This document shows, piece by piece, positions 16,526 to 25,037 of a DNA stretch of 64,000 nucleotides; within the stretch, counting starts at the first letter, position 1; the number at the start of each line of letters is the position of its first letter. This stretch comes from Yoonia sp. G8-12. Lineage in GTDB: Bacteria; Pseudomonadota; Alphaproteobacteria; Rhodobacterales; Rhodobacteraceae. The notes below the pieces were generated by a model. It saw nothing but the letters and a program-made list of their open reading frames with translations. It was not told where the DNA came from and made no database searches. The DNA lies in assembly GCF_038443675.1 (NCBI RefSeq), contig NZ_CP151762.1, positions 3,162,001 through 3,226,000 on the forward strand, read 5' to 3'. The translations under genes were made by a program, and so were the position numbers.

Positions 16526-18817
16526 ATGAAGTTTCGTTTCCCCATTTTCATTATCGACGAGGATTTCCGGTCAGATAACAACTCTGGGGTGGGTATACGC
16601 GCGATGGCACAGGCCATCGAAAACGAGGGTGTCGAGGTCGTTGGCGTTACAAACTACGGCGATCTGTCCCAGTTCGCACAGCAGCAATCCCGCGCCAGCG
16701 CCTTCCTTTTGTCAATTGACGATGAAGAGTTCAGCGCGGGCCCAGATATCGACCCCGTCGTTGTCAACCTGCGCGCCTTTATCGAAGAAGTGCGTTGGAA
16801 AAACGCAGATGTGCCGATCTTTATCTATGGTGAAACCAAGACCGCGCGCCATCTGCCCAACGATATTCTGCGCGAATTGCACGGCTTTATTCACATGTTC
16901 GAGGACACGCCCGAGTTCGTCGCACGCCACATCATCCGCGAGGCGAAAACCTATCTCGAAGGCATCCAGCCGCCGTTCTTCAAGGCGCTGTTGGACTATG
17001 CCGATGACGGTTCATACTCCTGGCACTGCCCGGGCCATTCGGGCGGCGTGGCTTTTCTGAAAAGTCCGATTGGCCAGATGTATCACCAGTTCTACGGCGA
17101 AAACATGCTGCGCGCAGATGTCTGCAATTCAGTCGAGGAACTGGGCCAGTTGTTGGATCACAACGGGGCAATCGGCGCATCGGAACGCAATGCCGCCCGT
17201 ATCTTTAACGCCGATCACTGTTTCTTTGTCACCAATGGCACCAGCACCAGCAACAAGATGGTCTGGCACCATACGGTTGCCCCCGGCGATGTTGTTGTGG
17301 TCGACCGCAACTGCCACAAATCCATCCTGCACAGTATCATTATGACGGGTGCGATCCCGATCTTTTTGAAACCCACGCGCAACCATTTCGGGATCATCGG
17401 CCCGATCCAGCGCAGCGAGTTCGAGATTGAAGCCATTCGCGACAAGATCCGCGCAAACCCGCTGCTGGCCCACATCGACGCGGATACCGTCAAGCCGCGT
17501 ATCATGACGCTGACGCAATCAACCTATGACGGTGTGCTGTACAACACCGAGACGATCAAGGACCGGCTGGACGGCTATATCGAGAACCTGCATTTCGATG
17601 AAGCGTGGTTGCCGCATGCGGCCTTTCATCCGTTTTATGGCAATTTCCATTCGATGGGGCGCAAACGGGAACGGCCACGGCATTCGGTAACCTATGCCAC
17701 CCAGTCGATCCATAAACTCCTCGCAGGGATAAGTCAGGCGAGTCATGTGCTGGTGCAGGATTCCCAAGACACCAAACTGGACCGCCACCTGTTTAACGAA
17801 GCCTATCTGATGCACACCAGCACCAGTCCCCAGTACAGCATCATCGCAAGCTGTGATGTGGCTGCGGCCATGATGGAACCGCCGGGTGGCACGGCCTTGG
17901 TCGAAGAAAGCATTCAGGAAGCGCTCGATTTCCGCCGTGCCATGCGAAAGGTCGATGACGAATTCGGCGATGATGACTGGTGGTTCAAAGTCTGGGGTCC
18001 TGATGCGCTCGAGGAAGAGGGGATCGGCCGCGCCAAGGATTGGGTGCTCAAGCGGACCGATGAAGAAGGGGTGCAAGCCTCTGACGGTGAAGACGCTTGG
18101 CACGGATTTGGCGATATGGCACCGGGCTTCAACATGCTGGACCCGATCAAAGCCACGATCATCACACCGGGCCTGAACCTTGATGGACGGTTCGAAGATG
18201 CGGGCATCCCCGCGTCGATCGTGACCAAATATCTGGCCGAGCACGGAGTCGTGGTGGAAAAAACCGGCCTTTACAGTTTCTTCATCATGTTCACCATCGG
18301 CATCACGAAGGGCCGTTGGAACACGCTATTGGCGGCGTTGCAGCAGTTCAAAGACGACTATGGCAAGAACCAACCGATGTGGCGCACGATGCCGGAATTC
18401 TGTGCAAAACATCCGCGTTACGAACAGATGGGCCTGCGCGATCTTTGCGAACATGTGCACGCGCTTTATTCAAAATACGACGTGGCGATCCTGTCGACGG
18501 ATATGTACCTCAGCGACCTGACGCCTGCCATGACGCCAACAGATGCGTTTTCGCATATCGCGCAACGCACAACACAGCGTGTGCCGATTGACGCGCTTGA
18601 GGGCCGGATCACAACCAGCCTCATCACGCCTTACCCACCAGGTATTCCGCTGCTCATTCCAGGTGAAGTGTTCAACAGCAAGATCGTGGAGTATCTCAAA
18701 TTCAACCGCGAATTTGCGCGCGATTGCCCGGGTTTTGAAACGGACATCCATGGCTTGGTTCAAATCACTGGCCATGATGGAGGTATCGAGTATTTTGCCG
18801 ACTGTGTCGCCGAGTAG
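16526..18817 (+). CDS. PLP-dependent arginine/lysine/ornithine decarboxylase
   Basis: A 763-residue fold-III decarboxylase of the large, inducible AdiA/LdcC/SpeF type. It has three parts. The N-terminal wing domain (MKFRFPIFIIDEDFRSDNNS onward) is response-regulator-like. The PLP domain starts near SWHCPGHSGGVAFLKSP and contains FDEAW and TQSIHKLLAGISQASH, with Lys397 as the PLP lysine. The C-terminal domain ends near TDIHGLVQITGHDGG. Such enzymes make cadaverine, agmatine or putrescine and consume protons. Its length is closest to biodegradative arginine decarboxylases, but specificity cannot be assigned by eye. AGGA precedes the start. The divergent glutamine-synthetase-like gene would act on the resulting amine. 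Confidence 0.9.
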   Translation: MKFRFPIFIIDEDFRSDNNSGVGIRAMAQAIENEGVEVVGVTNYGDLSQFAQQQSRASAFLLSIDDEEFSAGPDIDPVVVNLRAFIEEVRWKNADVPIFIYGETKTARHLPNDILRELHGFIHMFEDTPEFVARHIIREAKTYLEGIQPPFFKALLDYADDGSYSWHCPGHSGGVAFLKSPIGQMYHQFYGENMLRADVCNSVEELGQLLDHNGAIGASERNAARIFNADHCFFVTNGTSTSNKMVWHHTVAPGDVVVVDRNCHKSILHSIIMTGAIPIFLKPTRNHFGIIGPIQRSEFEIEAIRDKIRANPLLAHIDADTVKPRIMTLTQSTYDGVLYNTETIKDRLDGYIENLHFDEAWLPHAAFHPFYGNFHSMGRKRERPRHSVTYATQSIHKLLAGISQASHVLVQDSQDTKLDRHLFNEAYLMHTSTSPQYSIIASCDVAAAMMEPPGGTALVEESIQEALDFRRAMRKVDDEFGDDDWWFKVWGPDALEEEGIGRAKDWVLKRTDEEGVQASDGEDAWHGFGDMAPGFNMLDPIKATIITPGLNLDGRFEDAGIPASIVTKYLAEHGVVVEKTGLYSFFIMFTIGITKGRWNTLLAALQQFKDDYGKNQPMWRTMPEFCAKHPRYEQMGLRDLCEHVHALYSKYDVAILSTDMYLSDLTPAMTPTDAFSHIAQRTTQRVPIDALEGRITTSLITPYPPGIPLLIPGEVFNSKIVEYLKFNREFARDCPGFETDIHGLVQITGHDGGIEYFADCVAE

Positions 18818-18917
18818 CGGTTAGGATATGATCTGAACCAAGCTGCATCGCTGCCGGTAATGCATTCCGGCTGACGCTGCCGATGGAGCTGAGTTTACTT
18901 CGGCAAGTCGGGTCGCG

Positions 18918-19877
18918 TCAGGCTTTTTCGGGAAAGAGCCATGCCATCGTGGGTGCGATCAGCGTATTGACAAGGGGGATGAGCACAAACCCCACTGCCA
19001 GACCAATGATGCCATCGAGGCCGGCTGTGACGAACCATGTCACAAACCCTTCGGCGGAACCGATGAATGTGGCGGCGACGGTGGCTGCGTGCTTGATCGT
19101 TTCATAGGGAAGATACCAGCCAAGATCGCGGATCCCGTGCACGATGATACTGCCCCCGACCCAAAGCATCGCGACTGTGCCAATTGTCGCGATCAATACC
19201 ATCACCGCAGGCATCGACTTGACGATCCTGCGCCCCACCGCCCGGGTCGCGGCAAGCTTGCCCTTTGCGCTTAGCATAATTCCGAAATCATCAGCTTTGA
19301 CGAGCAATGCGACGGCGCCATAGACAAGCGATGTGATGCCAATAGCCACCGCAGCAAGGGCCATTGCCTGTATCCAGAAGGTGTCAGTACTGATCTGTGA
19401 TAGCGATATTGTCATGATTTCGGCGGATAGGATGAAATCGGTCTTGATCGCACCTTTAACCCGCTGTTCTTCAAGATGCGCCGCATCTAAGGTTTTTGCC
19501 TGCTGCGGGCCGTGCTCCTTGTGCGGGACGAAGATGTGCCAGACTTTCTCGGCCCCCTCAAAACACAGATACGCACCACCGATCATCAATAGCGGCGTCA
19601 ACATCCAAGGCGCAAACGCCTGCAAGATAAGCGCCACCGGCAAGAGAATGACGAGCTTATTGAAGAACGACGCACGGGCGATTTTCCATACGATGGGCAA
19701 CTCACGTGCCGCAGGTAGGCCGGTGACATATTTTGGCGTCACAGCGGCGTCATCAATCACGACACCTGCGGCTTTCATACCTGCCTTGCTCGCCTGCGCC
19801 GCAACATCATCAAGTTGCGTTGCCGCAAGTTTTGCTATCGCAGCGACGTCGTCCAAAAGAGCCAGTAGTCCGCTCAT
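18918..19877 (-). CDS. DUF808 family membrane protein (YedI-like)
   Basis: A 319-residue inner-membrane protein of the DUF808/YedI family. It begins with the family opening MSGLLALLDDVAAIAKLAAT, followed by ASKAGMKAAGVVIDDAAVTP, and continues with PIVWKIARASFFNKLVILLP. About six hydrophobic segments follow. The EKVWHIFVPHK stretch lies on a cytoplasmic loop. Full family length is about 300-320, so it is complete. The function of the family is unknown. It converges on the decarboxylase gene with about 100 bases between them and appears to be a single-gene transcript. No regulatory motif is evident. Confidence 0.9.
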   Translation of the reverse strand: MSGLLALLDDVAAIAKLAATQLDDVAAQASKAGMKAAGVVIDDAAVTPKYVTGLPAARELPIVWKIARASFFNKLVILLPVALILQAFAPWMLTPLLMIGGAYLCFEGAEKVWHIFVPHKEHGPQQAKTLDAAHLEEQRVKGAIKTDFILSAEIMTISLSQISTDTFWIQAMALAAVAIGITSLVYGAVALLVKADDFGIMLSAKGKLAATRAVGRRIVKSMPAVMVLIATIGTVAMLWVGGSIIVHGIRDLGWYLPYETIKHAATVAATFIGSAEGFVTWFVTAGLDGIIGLAVGFVLIPLVNTLIAPTMAWLFPEKA

Positions 19878-20503
19878 AAATTAATCCGCCCCGTTTTATC
19901 AAACCAATCGCCGACATTGCGCAAACAGAATGTGGCAGGTTGCATGATGTCGCAGCAGCGTCTGCTATACAAGGCACGTCACCATAGGCGCCCGGGATCT
20001 AATGGATGCAGGCGGAGCCTTGAATAGCCGACGTTGTGTTTCCGGCTCTCGCAGGTTCAAACCGCGAATCCAACACCCCGCTCATATCCTTGCCGTCCCG
20101 GTAGAGGTCTGCGATGCGGCATTCCTGCCATGGCGGTGGATCATTGATGATCTGACCCTTGGATTTGAGGTGCAATGCGTCTCTTGCGAAGATGCCCGCG
20201 CAGGTCATGCTGCTGCTCGCTGACTTTGGCATCCTCAGCGCCGTGGGCTTTTACACACAGCGCGCTAACGTGGCTAATAGACGACTAAAATCGCCAATAT
20301 TACGGCGGTCTTGTTTGATGCCGGTATCATGCTGGGCGAAGACGGCGGGCTGCTTGGAGCGATGCCGGACGTGGCAGGTTGGTATACAAACGATTACCTG
20401 ATGTTGGCAGATTAGGCACGTTGTGGGCAGTCTCTACGAAGGAACCCGCTTTCTAAATCTCTATTCCGATGGCCGACCTACAGTGGGCAACCTCTCGAAC
20501 AAG
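19878..20503. other. gene-poor stretch with decayed coding remnants
   Basis: About 625 bases with no intact gene. On the plus strand, 20281-20415 is open and protein-like, containing ITAVLFDAGIMLGEDGGLLG, then AMPDVAGWYTNDYLMLAD and a stop, but a TAG at 20278 cuts it off. A further plus-strand fragment near 20159-20280 (KMPAQVMLLLADFGILSAVG) is in another frame. Together they look like the eroded end of a lost gene that I do not recognise. A TTCAAA-containing segment near 20058 resembles a tRNA T loop, but the flanking bases do not pair. The rest shows nothing I can support. Confidence 0.5.
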
Positions 20504-21991
20504 CTAGTGATACTTATCGCGCAGCACGTTCTTTTGCACCTTGCCCATGGTGTTCCGGGGCAGCGCTTCGGTGATGATGTATCGCCTTGGGTGCTTGAAC
20601 CGTGCAAGTTTTGGTTCGACGGCTGCGGCGATTGTTTCAGCGCAAAGCGTGGGGTCTTCAACGACAACAGCCGCCAGCACGCTTTCCCCGAAATCAGGAT
20701 GTGCCACGCCGAAGACTGCGCTTTCTGTGACACCGTCGATGTCGTTGATCACGTCCTCGATTTCCTTGGGGTATATGTTGTAACCCCCAGAAATGATCAG
20801 ATCCTTCTGCCGACCAACAATTGAGATACGCCCGTCGTCCGATTTTACGCCCAAATCCCCGGTGATGAAGAAACCGGTATCGCGCAGTTCTTCGGCGGTT
20901 TTTTCAGGCATGTTCCAGTAGCCTTGGAATACGTTCTCACCGCGCACTTCTATCATGCCGATTTCGCCCGGCCCGACCGGTTTGCCGTCCTCTGTGATCT
21001 CCACCTCCGTCCCGGGCAGCGCGTACCCGACAGTGCCGGCCAACCTTTTGCCGTGATAGGGGTTTGAGGTGATCATATTCGTCTCGGTCATCCCGTAACG
21101 TTCAAGAATGCGGTGGCCGCTCCGATTTTCAAATTCCGTATGGGTTTCGGCCAGCAGTGGCGCCGAGCCGGACACGAAAAGCCGCATGTTACCAACCAAA
21201 TCGCTGTTCAGCCGTGGGTCGCCCAGCAGGCGCGTGTAGAAGGTAGGAACACCCATGAGCATGGTCGATACGGGGATTTCGGCGATGATCGCGTCGGTAT
21301 CAAAACCTGCCATGAACCGCACCTGAGCCCCCGCCAAGAGCGCTGTGTTCATCGCCACGAAAAGACCGTGGGTGTGAAAAATCGGAAGCGCATGGATCAG
21401 GCGGTCTTTGTTGGTGATCTGCCAAAGATCAGTCAGGCTTTGCGCATTCGACAAAAGGTTCTTGTGCGACAACATCGCGCCTTTGGAACGGCCCGTTGTG
21501 CCTGATGTATAAAGCAGTGCCGCCAGATCATCGGGGCCCCGCTGCACCGTTGCAAAGTGCGCGTTGCATGCATCGGCACCGGTCGAGAGGGACCCGCTGC
21601 CGTTTGCGGCAAGGGTCATTACTTGTGTGTCCCTGCCGCAGATCGCAGAAAAGTCGGTTTCGTGTTTTGCATCACACACGACCAAGCTTGGTGTCGCGTC
21701 GGAGATGAAATACTCCAGCTCAGTTTGCGTATAGGCCGTGTTGAGCGGCAAATAGATCGCACCCGTTTGGAGTGCGGCCCCGTACAGGGCGATTGTATCC
21801 ATCACTTTGGGTGCCTGAACGACAACCCGGTCGCCCGGCTTCACCCCTGTACCCGCCAGCACATTTGCCAACTGTCCGACACGGGCCACAAAGCTGCGAT
21901 AGCTGACCTTAATTCCATCGTCGAGCGTCAGAAATAAGGCCTCGTTTTGAGCATGTGGTGCAATGAGTGCATCGTAAAGAGTATTGGTCAC
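20504..21991 (-). CDS. matB: malonyl-CoA synthetase (malonate--CoA ligase)
   Basis: A 495-residue AMP-forming ligase of the ANL superfamily that activates malonate to malonyl-CoA. The P-loop is LLYTSGTTGRSKGAM near residue 155. Further motifs are ERYGMTETNMI near 300, FFITGDLGVKSDDGRISIVG near 370 and the catalytic lysine in RNTMGKVQKN at the C-terminus. The family itself is broad. The malonate assignment rests on the directly upstream malonyl-CoA decarboxylase gene, whose TGA overlaps this gene's GTG start (GTGA). Length matches MatB (about 500). It is the last gene of the GntR-matA-matB operon. Confidence 0.9.
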   Translation of the reverse strand: MTNTLYDALIAPHAQNEALFLTLDDGIKVSYRSFVARVGQLANVLAGTGVKPGDRVVVQAPKVMDTIALYGAALQTGAIYLPLNTAYTQTELEYFISDATPSLVVCDAKHETDFSAICGRDTQVMTLAANGSGSLSTGADACNAHFATVQRGPDDLAALLYTSGTTGRSKGAMLSHKNLLSNAQSLTDLWQITNKDRLIHALPIFHTHGLFVAMNTALLAGAQVRFMAGFDTDAIIAEIPVSTMLMGVPTFYTRLLGDPRLNSDLVGNMRLFVSGSAPLLAETHTEFENRSGHRILERYGMTETNMITSNPYHGKRLAGTVGYALPGTEVEITEDGKPVGPGEIGMIEVRGENVFQGYWNMPEKTAEELRDTGFFITGDLGVKSDDGRISIVGRQKDLIISGGYNIYPKEIEDVINDIDGVTESAVFGVAHPDFGESVLAAVVVEDPTLCAETIAAAVEPKLARFKHPRRYIITEALPRNTMGKVQKNVLRDKYH

Positions 21992-23280
21992 GATGGTGTT
22001 TCCTTGAACTTGGCGGTTGAGAGGGCTCGTGCTGGTTTTGCGGCAGAAACGACGGATTTCAGAGCAAAATCCTCGTGGCGGCGTTGCGTTTGGGACAGGT
22101 CGTAAAGGTAGTTTACCATCGCACCGCTGGATTGCTTCAGACCGTTGGCCGAGGTGTCGGCGTCTGCATGGATGTCATAGATCTGTGCGCCGTTGCCCAA
22201 ATGAAACCGAGCAACCGGATCAAGGGGCATGCCATCATCGCGCTTAGCCAGCAGCAGATAACGGGCAGCCATTGCATGTACATCCTGCGGTGATGCGCGA
22301 TGATCAAGTATAGCTCTTGCGACATGGCCATGTTCAGCGTCATCCGTTTGCGTCGCGAGCCAGCGGTTCAGGCCCGGGATCGGTGACAGCGTGACGAAAT
22401 CCTGTAATTGCGGGAAGGCGAGCGAGAGTTCAGCGACCACCTGTTTGATCAGTTGGTTGCCAAAGCTGATCCCCGAAAGACCCTTCTGGCAATTCGATAT
22501 CGAATAAAACACCGCGACCTTGGCATCTTCGGCTTCTAAAGGAGTGCGCCCTTCAGACAAAAGCTGTGTCACAGATCCGGGGATTTCCTGGGTCAAGGCG
22601 ACCTCAACGAAAATCAGCGGCTCGTCGGGCATGGCAGGGTGAAAAAAGGCAAAGCAGCGCCGGTCAGGCGGGTAGAGACGGCGGCGCAGGTCGTCGAGGT
22701 CGTCAATCTGGTGGACGGCTTCGTAGGCGACAATTTTGTCAAGGATACGCGCTGGTGTGTCCCAATTGATGGCTTTAAGCACCAAGAACCCACGATTGAA
22801 CCAACTGCGTAGCAGGTGCACAAAATCTTGGTCTGTGCGTGCAAGCTCTGGATTGCTCTTCAGAATGCGCAACAGATCGACCCGCATGGCGACAATTTCA
22901 GATGTCGCACCAACCGGTTGGTTCAATCGGCGCAAAAGTTCCTGACGTTCGGGTTCTGCGGCTTTTGACAGCGCGACAAAAGCGTCTGGGGTGTGATCCG
23001 AAGCATATGCCGTTGCGAGCTTGGCCAAAGCCTGCGCGTCAATATCGAGATCGTCGTTGATGTACTTGAAGAATTCGCGCTTTTCTTCATCGGACATTGC
23101 ACGATACCGATCAAAGATCGCCGCTGCGAGCGCTTGGCCGGAAATCACGCCTTCGGTGGATAGCAATGCATCACAGAGTGCGCGGATGTCACGACCATCG
23201 CTCTTGCCGCGCAAACGGTCGCTGCGATCAAACAGCGTTGAGAGGATATCCGTCATAAACCGATTGCGTTGCGCCGTCAT
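21988..23280 (-). CDS. matA: malonyl-CoA decarboxylase
   Basis: A 430-residue malonyl-CoA decarboxylase that converts malonyl-CoA to acetyl-CoA and CO2. The N-terminal helical domain is followed by the acetyltransferase-like catalytic domain. The latter carries PPDRRCFAFFHPAMPDEPLI, GISFGNQLIKQVVAELSLAF followed by PQLQDFVTLSPIPGLNRWL, and a C-terminal VNYLYDLSQTQRRHEDFAL, all typical of the family. The ATG at 23280 has GAAGGG 8 bases upstream. An in-frame ATG at 23295 overlaps the GntR stop and would add five residues. The operon order is regulator, decarboxylase, ligase, so malonate would be activated and split to acetyl-CoA. No malonate transporter gene is visible in the window. Confidence 0.94.
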   Translation of the reverse strand: MTAQRNRFMTDILSTLFDRSDRLRGKSDGRDIRALCDALLSTEGVISGQALAAAIFDRYRAMSDEEKREFFKYINDDLDIDAQALAKLATAYASDHTPDAFVALSKAAEPERQELLRRLNQPVGATSEIVAMRVDLLRILKSNPELARTDQDFVHLLRSWFNRGFLVLKAINWDTPARILDKIVAYEAVHQIDDLDDLRRRLYPPDRRCFAFFHPAMPDEPLIFVEVALTQEIPGSVTQLLSEGRTPLEAEDAKVAVFYSISNCQKGLSGISFGNQLIKQVVAELSLAFPQLQDFVTLSPIPGLNRWLATQTDDAEHGHVARAILDHRASPQDVHAMAARYLLLAKRDDGMPLDPVARFHLGNGAQIYDIHADADTSANGLKQSSGAMVNYLYDLSQTQRRHEDFALKSVVSAAKPARALSTAKFKETPS

Positions 23281-23291
23281 TTCTTCGCCCT

Positions 23292-23978
23292 TCAATCGTC
23301 TTGTTCTGGTCGGGCAGACAACTTACCCAACTGGGTTGAGAGGTATTCGCCGGTTAAACGGAAGTGGCTCAGGAGTGCGGCAGAAGCGCCTTCGACATCG
23401 CCGCGTACGGCAGCGTCAAGGATGTCTTCGTGCTCAGCTGCGATATCGCGGCTTTGATAGCTGGTGCCGCCTGCGGCCAAGTATCTGTAGCGGATATTCA
23501 GGTCATAAAGCTGGCTGCAGTAACCTTCCAGCATAGGAGAATCCGCATTGCCGAGTAATGCCATGTGAAAGGATTTATGCGCGTCCTCGAACGTCTGTGT
23601 TCCGGCCACGCGTTTCATGCGGTGATGTGCCAGGACAAGTTTTTCTTCCCATGCCGATGTGCTGCGCGCGATGGATTGGCGCAAGGCCATGTCTTCCAAT
23701 GTGCAGCGGAGCGTGAGAATTTCTGCAAAGTTGGCAAGACTTGCTGGTGCTGCGCGAAAACCGCGTTGGTCGATCCGCTCGACAAGCATGTCCGACGTCA
23801 AGAGGCTCAGCGCCTCGCGAATAGGGGAGGCGCCAACATTCAGCATTGTGCGCAATTGTTCAATTTTGAGCTTCTGGCCAGCGGGAAGTTCCCCGAGCAG
23901 GATCATTTGGCGCAGGGATAGATAGGCGCCGCGTGTTGCAGAGATTTCCCTGCTGCCGGTGTCGTCCATCATATTCAT
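23292..23978 (-). CDS. GntR family (FCD) transcriptional regulator of the malonate operon
   Basis: A 228-residue FadR-subfamily regulator. The N-terminal winged helix spans about residues 15-80 (GAYLSLRQMILLGELPAGQK; the recognition region is NVGASPIREALSLLTSDMLV). The all-helical FCD ligand domain follows, with the metal-binding type histidines in MKRVAGTQTFEDAHKSFHMA and EHEDILDAAVRGD. It is the first gene of the minus-strand operon and ends 11 bases before matA, so it probably controls malonate use and itself (a MatR/MdcY-like role, inferred from position). AAAGGGGA precedes the ATG. The region upstream contains an AT-rich palindrome listed separately. Confidence 0.88.
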   Translation of the reverse strand: MNMMDDTGSREISATRGAYLSLRQMILLGELPAGQKLKIEQLRTMLNVGASPIREALSLLTSDMLVERIDQRGFRAAPASLANFAEILTLRCTLEDMALRQSIARSTSAWEEKLVLAHHRMKRVAGTQTFEDAHKSFHMALLGNADSPMLEGYCSQLYDLNIRYRYLAAGGTSYQSRDIAAEHEDILDAAVRGDVEGASAALLSHFRLTGEYLSTQLGKLSARPEQDD

Positions 23979-24363
23979 GCCAAATTCCCCTTTGGGTCAG
24001 CTTCCTAAATTTTGACTAGGCAAAGTGGCCTTAATGTTGTGCGGTACTCTGTTCGGGATGAAGAAACGATGTGGGATTCCAGCGCCAATGCGCGACGCGA
24101 TTTCGCTTCTGCTCTGTAGCTGTCCGTCAAGCCATTACCGATCTTTTACGAAAAATAATATCGATATTAATGAGTATTAAGAAATAACATAGGCAAAAAT
24201 TAGGGAATTAGCAAGGCTCGGCGGCATCTGGTTGACGCAAATGAAGCATGTTGCGAGGATACTACGATACCGTCAAGACTGATGACTGTGAACGCGACCA
24301 AACCAGTTGCCAGACAATCGGGCAATACTGAGCCACCAGGCATCTTTCAGACTTTATTGGAAC
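23979..24363. other. AT-rich intergenic region upstream of the malonate operon
   Basis: About 385 bases between yaeQ and the GntR gene, both on the minus strand. It is clearly poorer in GC than its surroundings around 24140-24200 and contains the palindrome at 24156-24169. It should hold the malonate operon promoter and the end of the yaeQ transcript. I see no gene in it. Confidence 0.6.
24156..24169. promoter_or_regulatory. 14-base perfect palindrome (candidate operator)
   Basis: TAATATCGATATTA is a perfect inverted repeat in an AT-rich patch about 180 bases upstream of the malonate GntR gene. GntR/FCD proteins bind palindromes of this size, but the sequence does not match a GTATAC-type MatR site I would expect and the distance is large. 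Low confidence as an operator. Confidence 0.3.
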
Positions 24364-24918
24364 TCAGCGGTTGGTTTTTGAGGTCTTCCACTTTGCTGGG
24401 GTAACATAGACGATGTGATCGTCAACGCTGACCATCACGTCGTCGTCCTGAATATTGACTTGGATTTTCATCGCGCGATTGGCAAATTTTTCCAACGCGT
24501 TGGTGGCTTCTTCCGCGAAATTCATAACCTGAAGGTTGTCAAAGCGGGTCGTACTGTTCTTGACTTTCTCCCACCACATTTCGGCCGTTCTGCCGCCGTA
24601 GGAATAGATGATGACCTGATTTGTTTTGCCGCAGGATTGACGGATGACCTTCTCGCTGGGAAGTCCAAGCGCGATCCACAACTCCAATTCGCCGCTCAGG
24701 CTTTTCTGCCAGATGTCCGGCTCATCATCGGTTGAAATACCCTTGGTCATTTCCAGATGCTCATGGGCATTCAACGCAAAGGCAAGAATGCGCACCATCA
24801 ACCGTTCGTCGGTTTCTGATGGGTGTTTGGCAACGGTGAGTTTGTGGGTCTCGTAGTAGTGACGATCCATATCGGACACGGAAAGTTCAACTTTATAGAT
24901 CGTGGATTTTTGCGCCAT
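24364..24918 (-). CDS. yaeQ: YaeQ family protein
   Basis: A 184-residue cytosolic YaeQ protein with a PD-(D/E)XK nuclease-like fold. Family features are the start KSTIYKVELSVSDMDRHYYE, the HPSETDERLMVRILAFALNA segment, EPDIWQKSLSGELELWIALG and IIYSYGGRTAEMWWEKVKN. Length is standard (about 180). Escherichia coli YaeQ was once reported to affect RfaH-related expression; the true role is unclear. It follows proA on the minus strand by 119 bases with a stem-loop between, so it is probably a separate transcript. Confidence 0.92.
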   Translation of the reverse strand: MAQKSTIYKVELSVSDMDRHYYETHKLTVAKHPSETDERLMVRILAFALNAHEHLEMTKGISTDDEPDIWQKSLSGELELWIALGLPSEKVIRQSCGKTNQVIIYSYGGRTAEMWWEKVKNSTTRFDNLQVMNFAEEATNALEKFANRAMKIQVNIQDDDVMVSVDDHIVYVTPAKWKTSKTNR

Positions 24919-24984
24919 GATGTGCCCCGGAATAGCGAAGATGGTCTTGCGTAAAGGTTCTGGGGGCTTTGTGAAAGCAGATAA

Positions 24985-25009
24985 GGGCCGCCTGATAAAA
25001 AAGCGGCCC
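24985..25009 (-). terminator. stem-loop between proA and yaeQ
   Basis: GGGCCGC (24985-24991) pairs perfectly with GCGGCCC (25003-25009) across an 11-base loop containing A6. On the minus strand it follows the proA stop by 28 bases and continues TTATCTGCTTT. It fits a factor-independent terminator for the proC-proA direction, although the T tract is interrupted. Confidence 0.6.
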
Positions 25010-25037
25010 CTGCATGCCTTGGCACAACTTGTCGGCC

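Noticed and set aside
19975..20090. Possible tRNA or small structured RNA (TTCAAA loop, GCCG/CGGC stem)
   Set aside because: The bases beside the TTCAAAC loop do not pair as a T stem, no acceptor stem or anticodon arm can be drawn, and the spacing of upstream TTGCAT/TATAC boxes (20 bases) is too wide for a good promoter.
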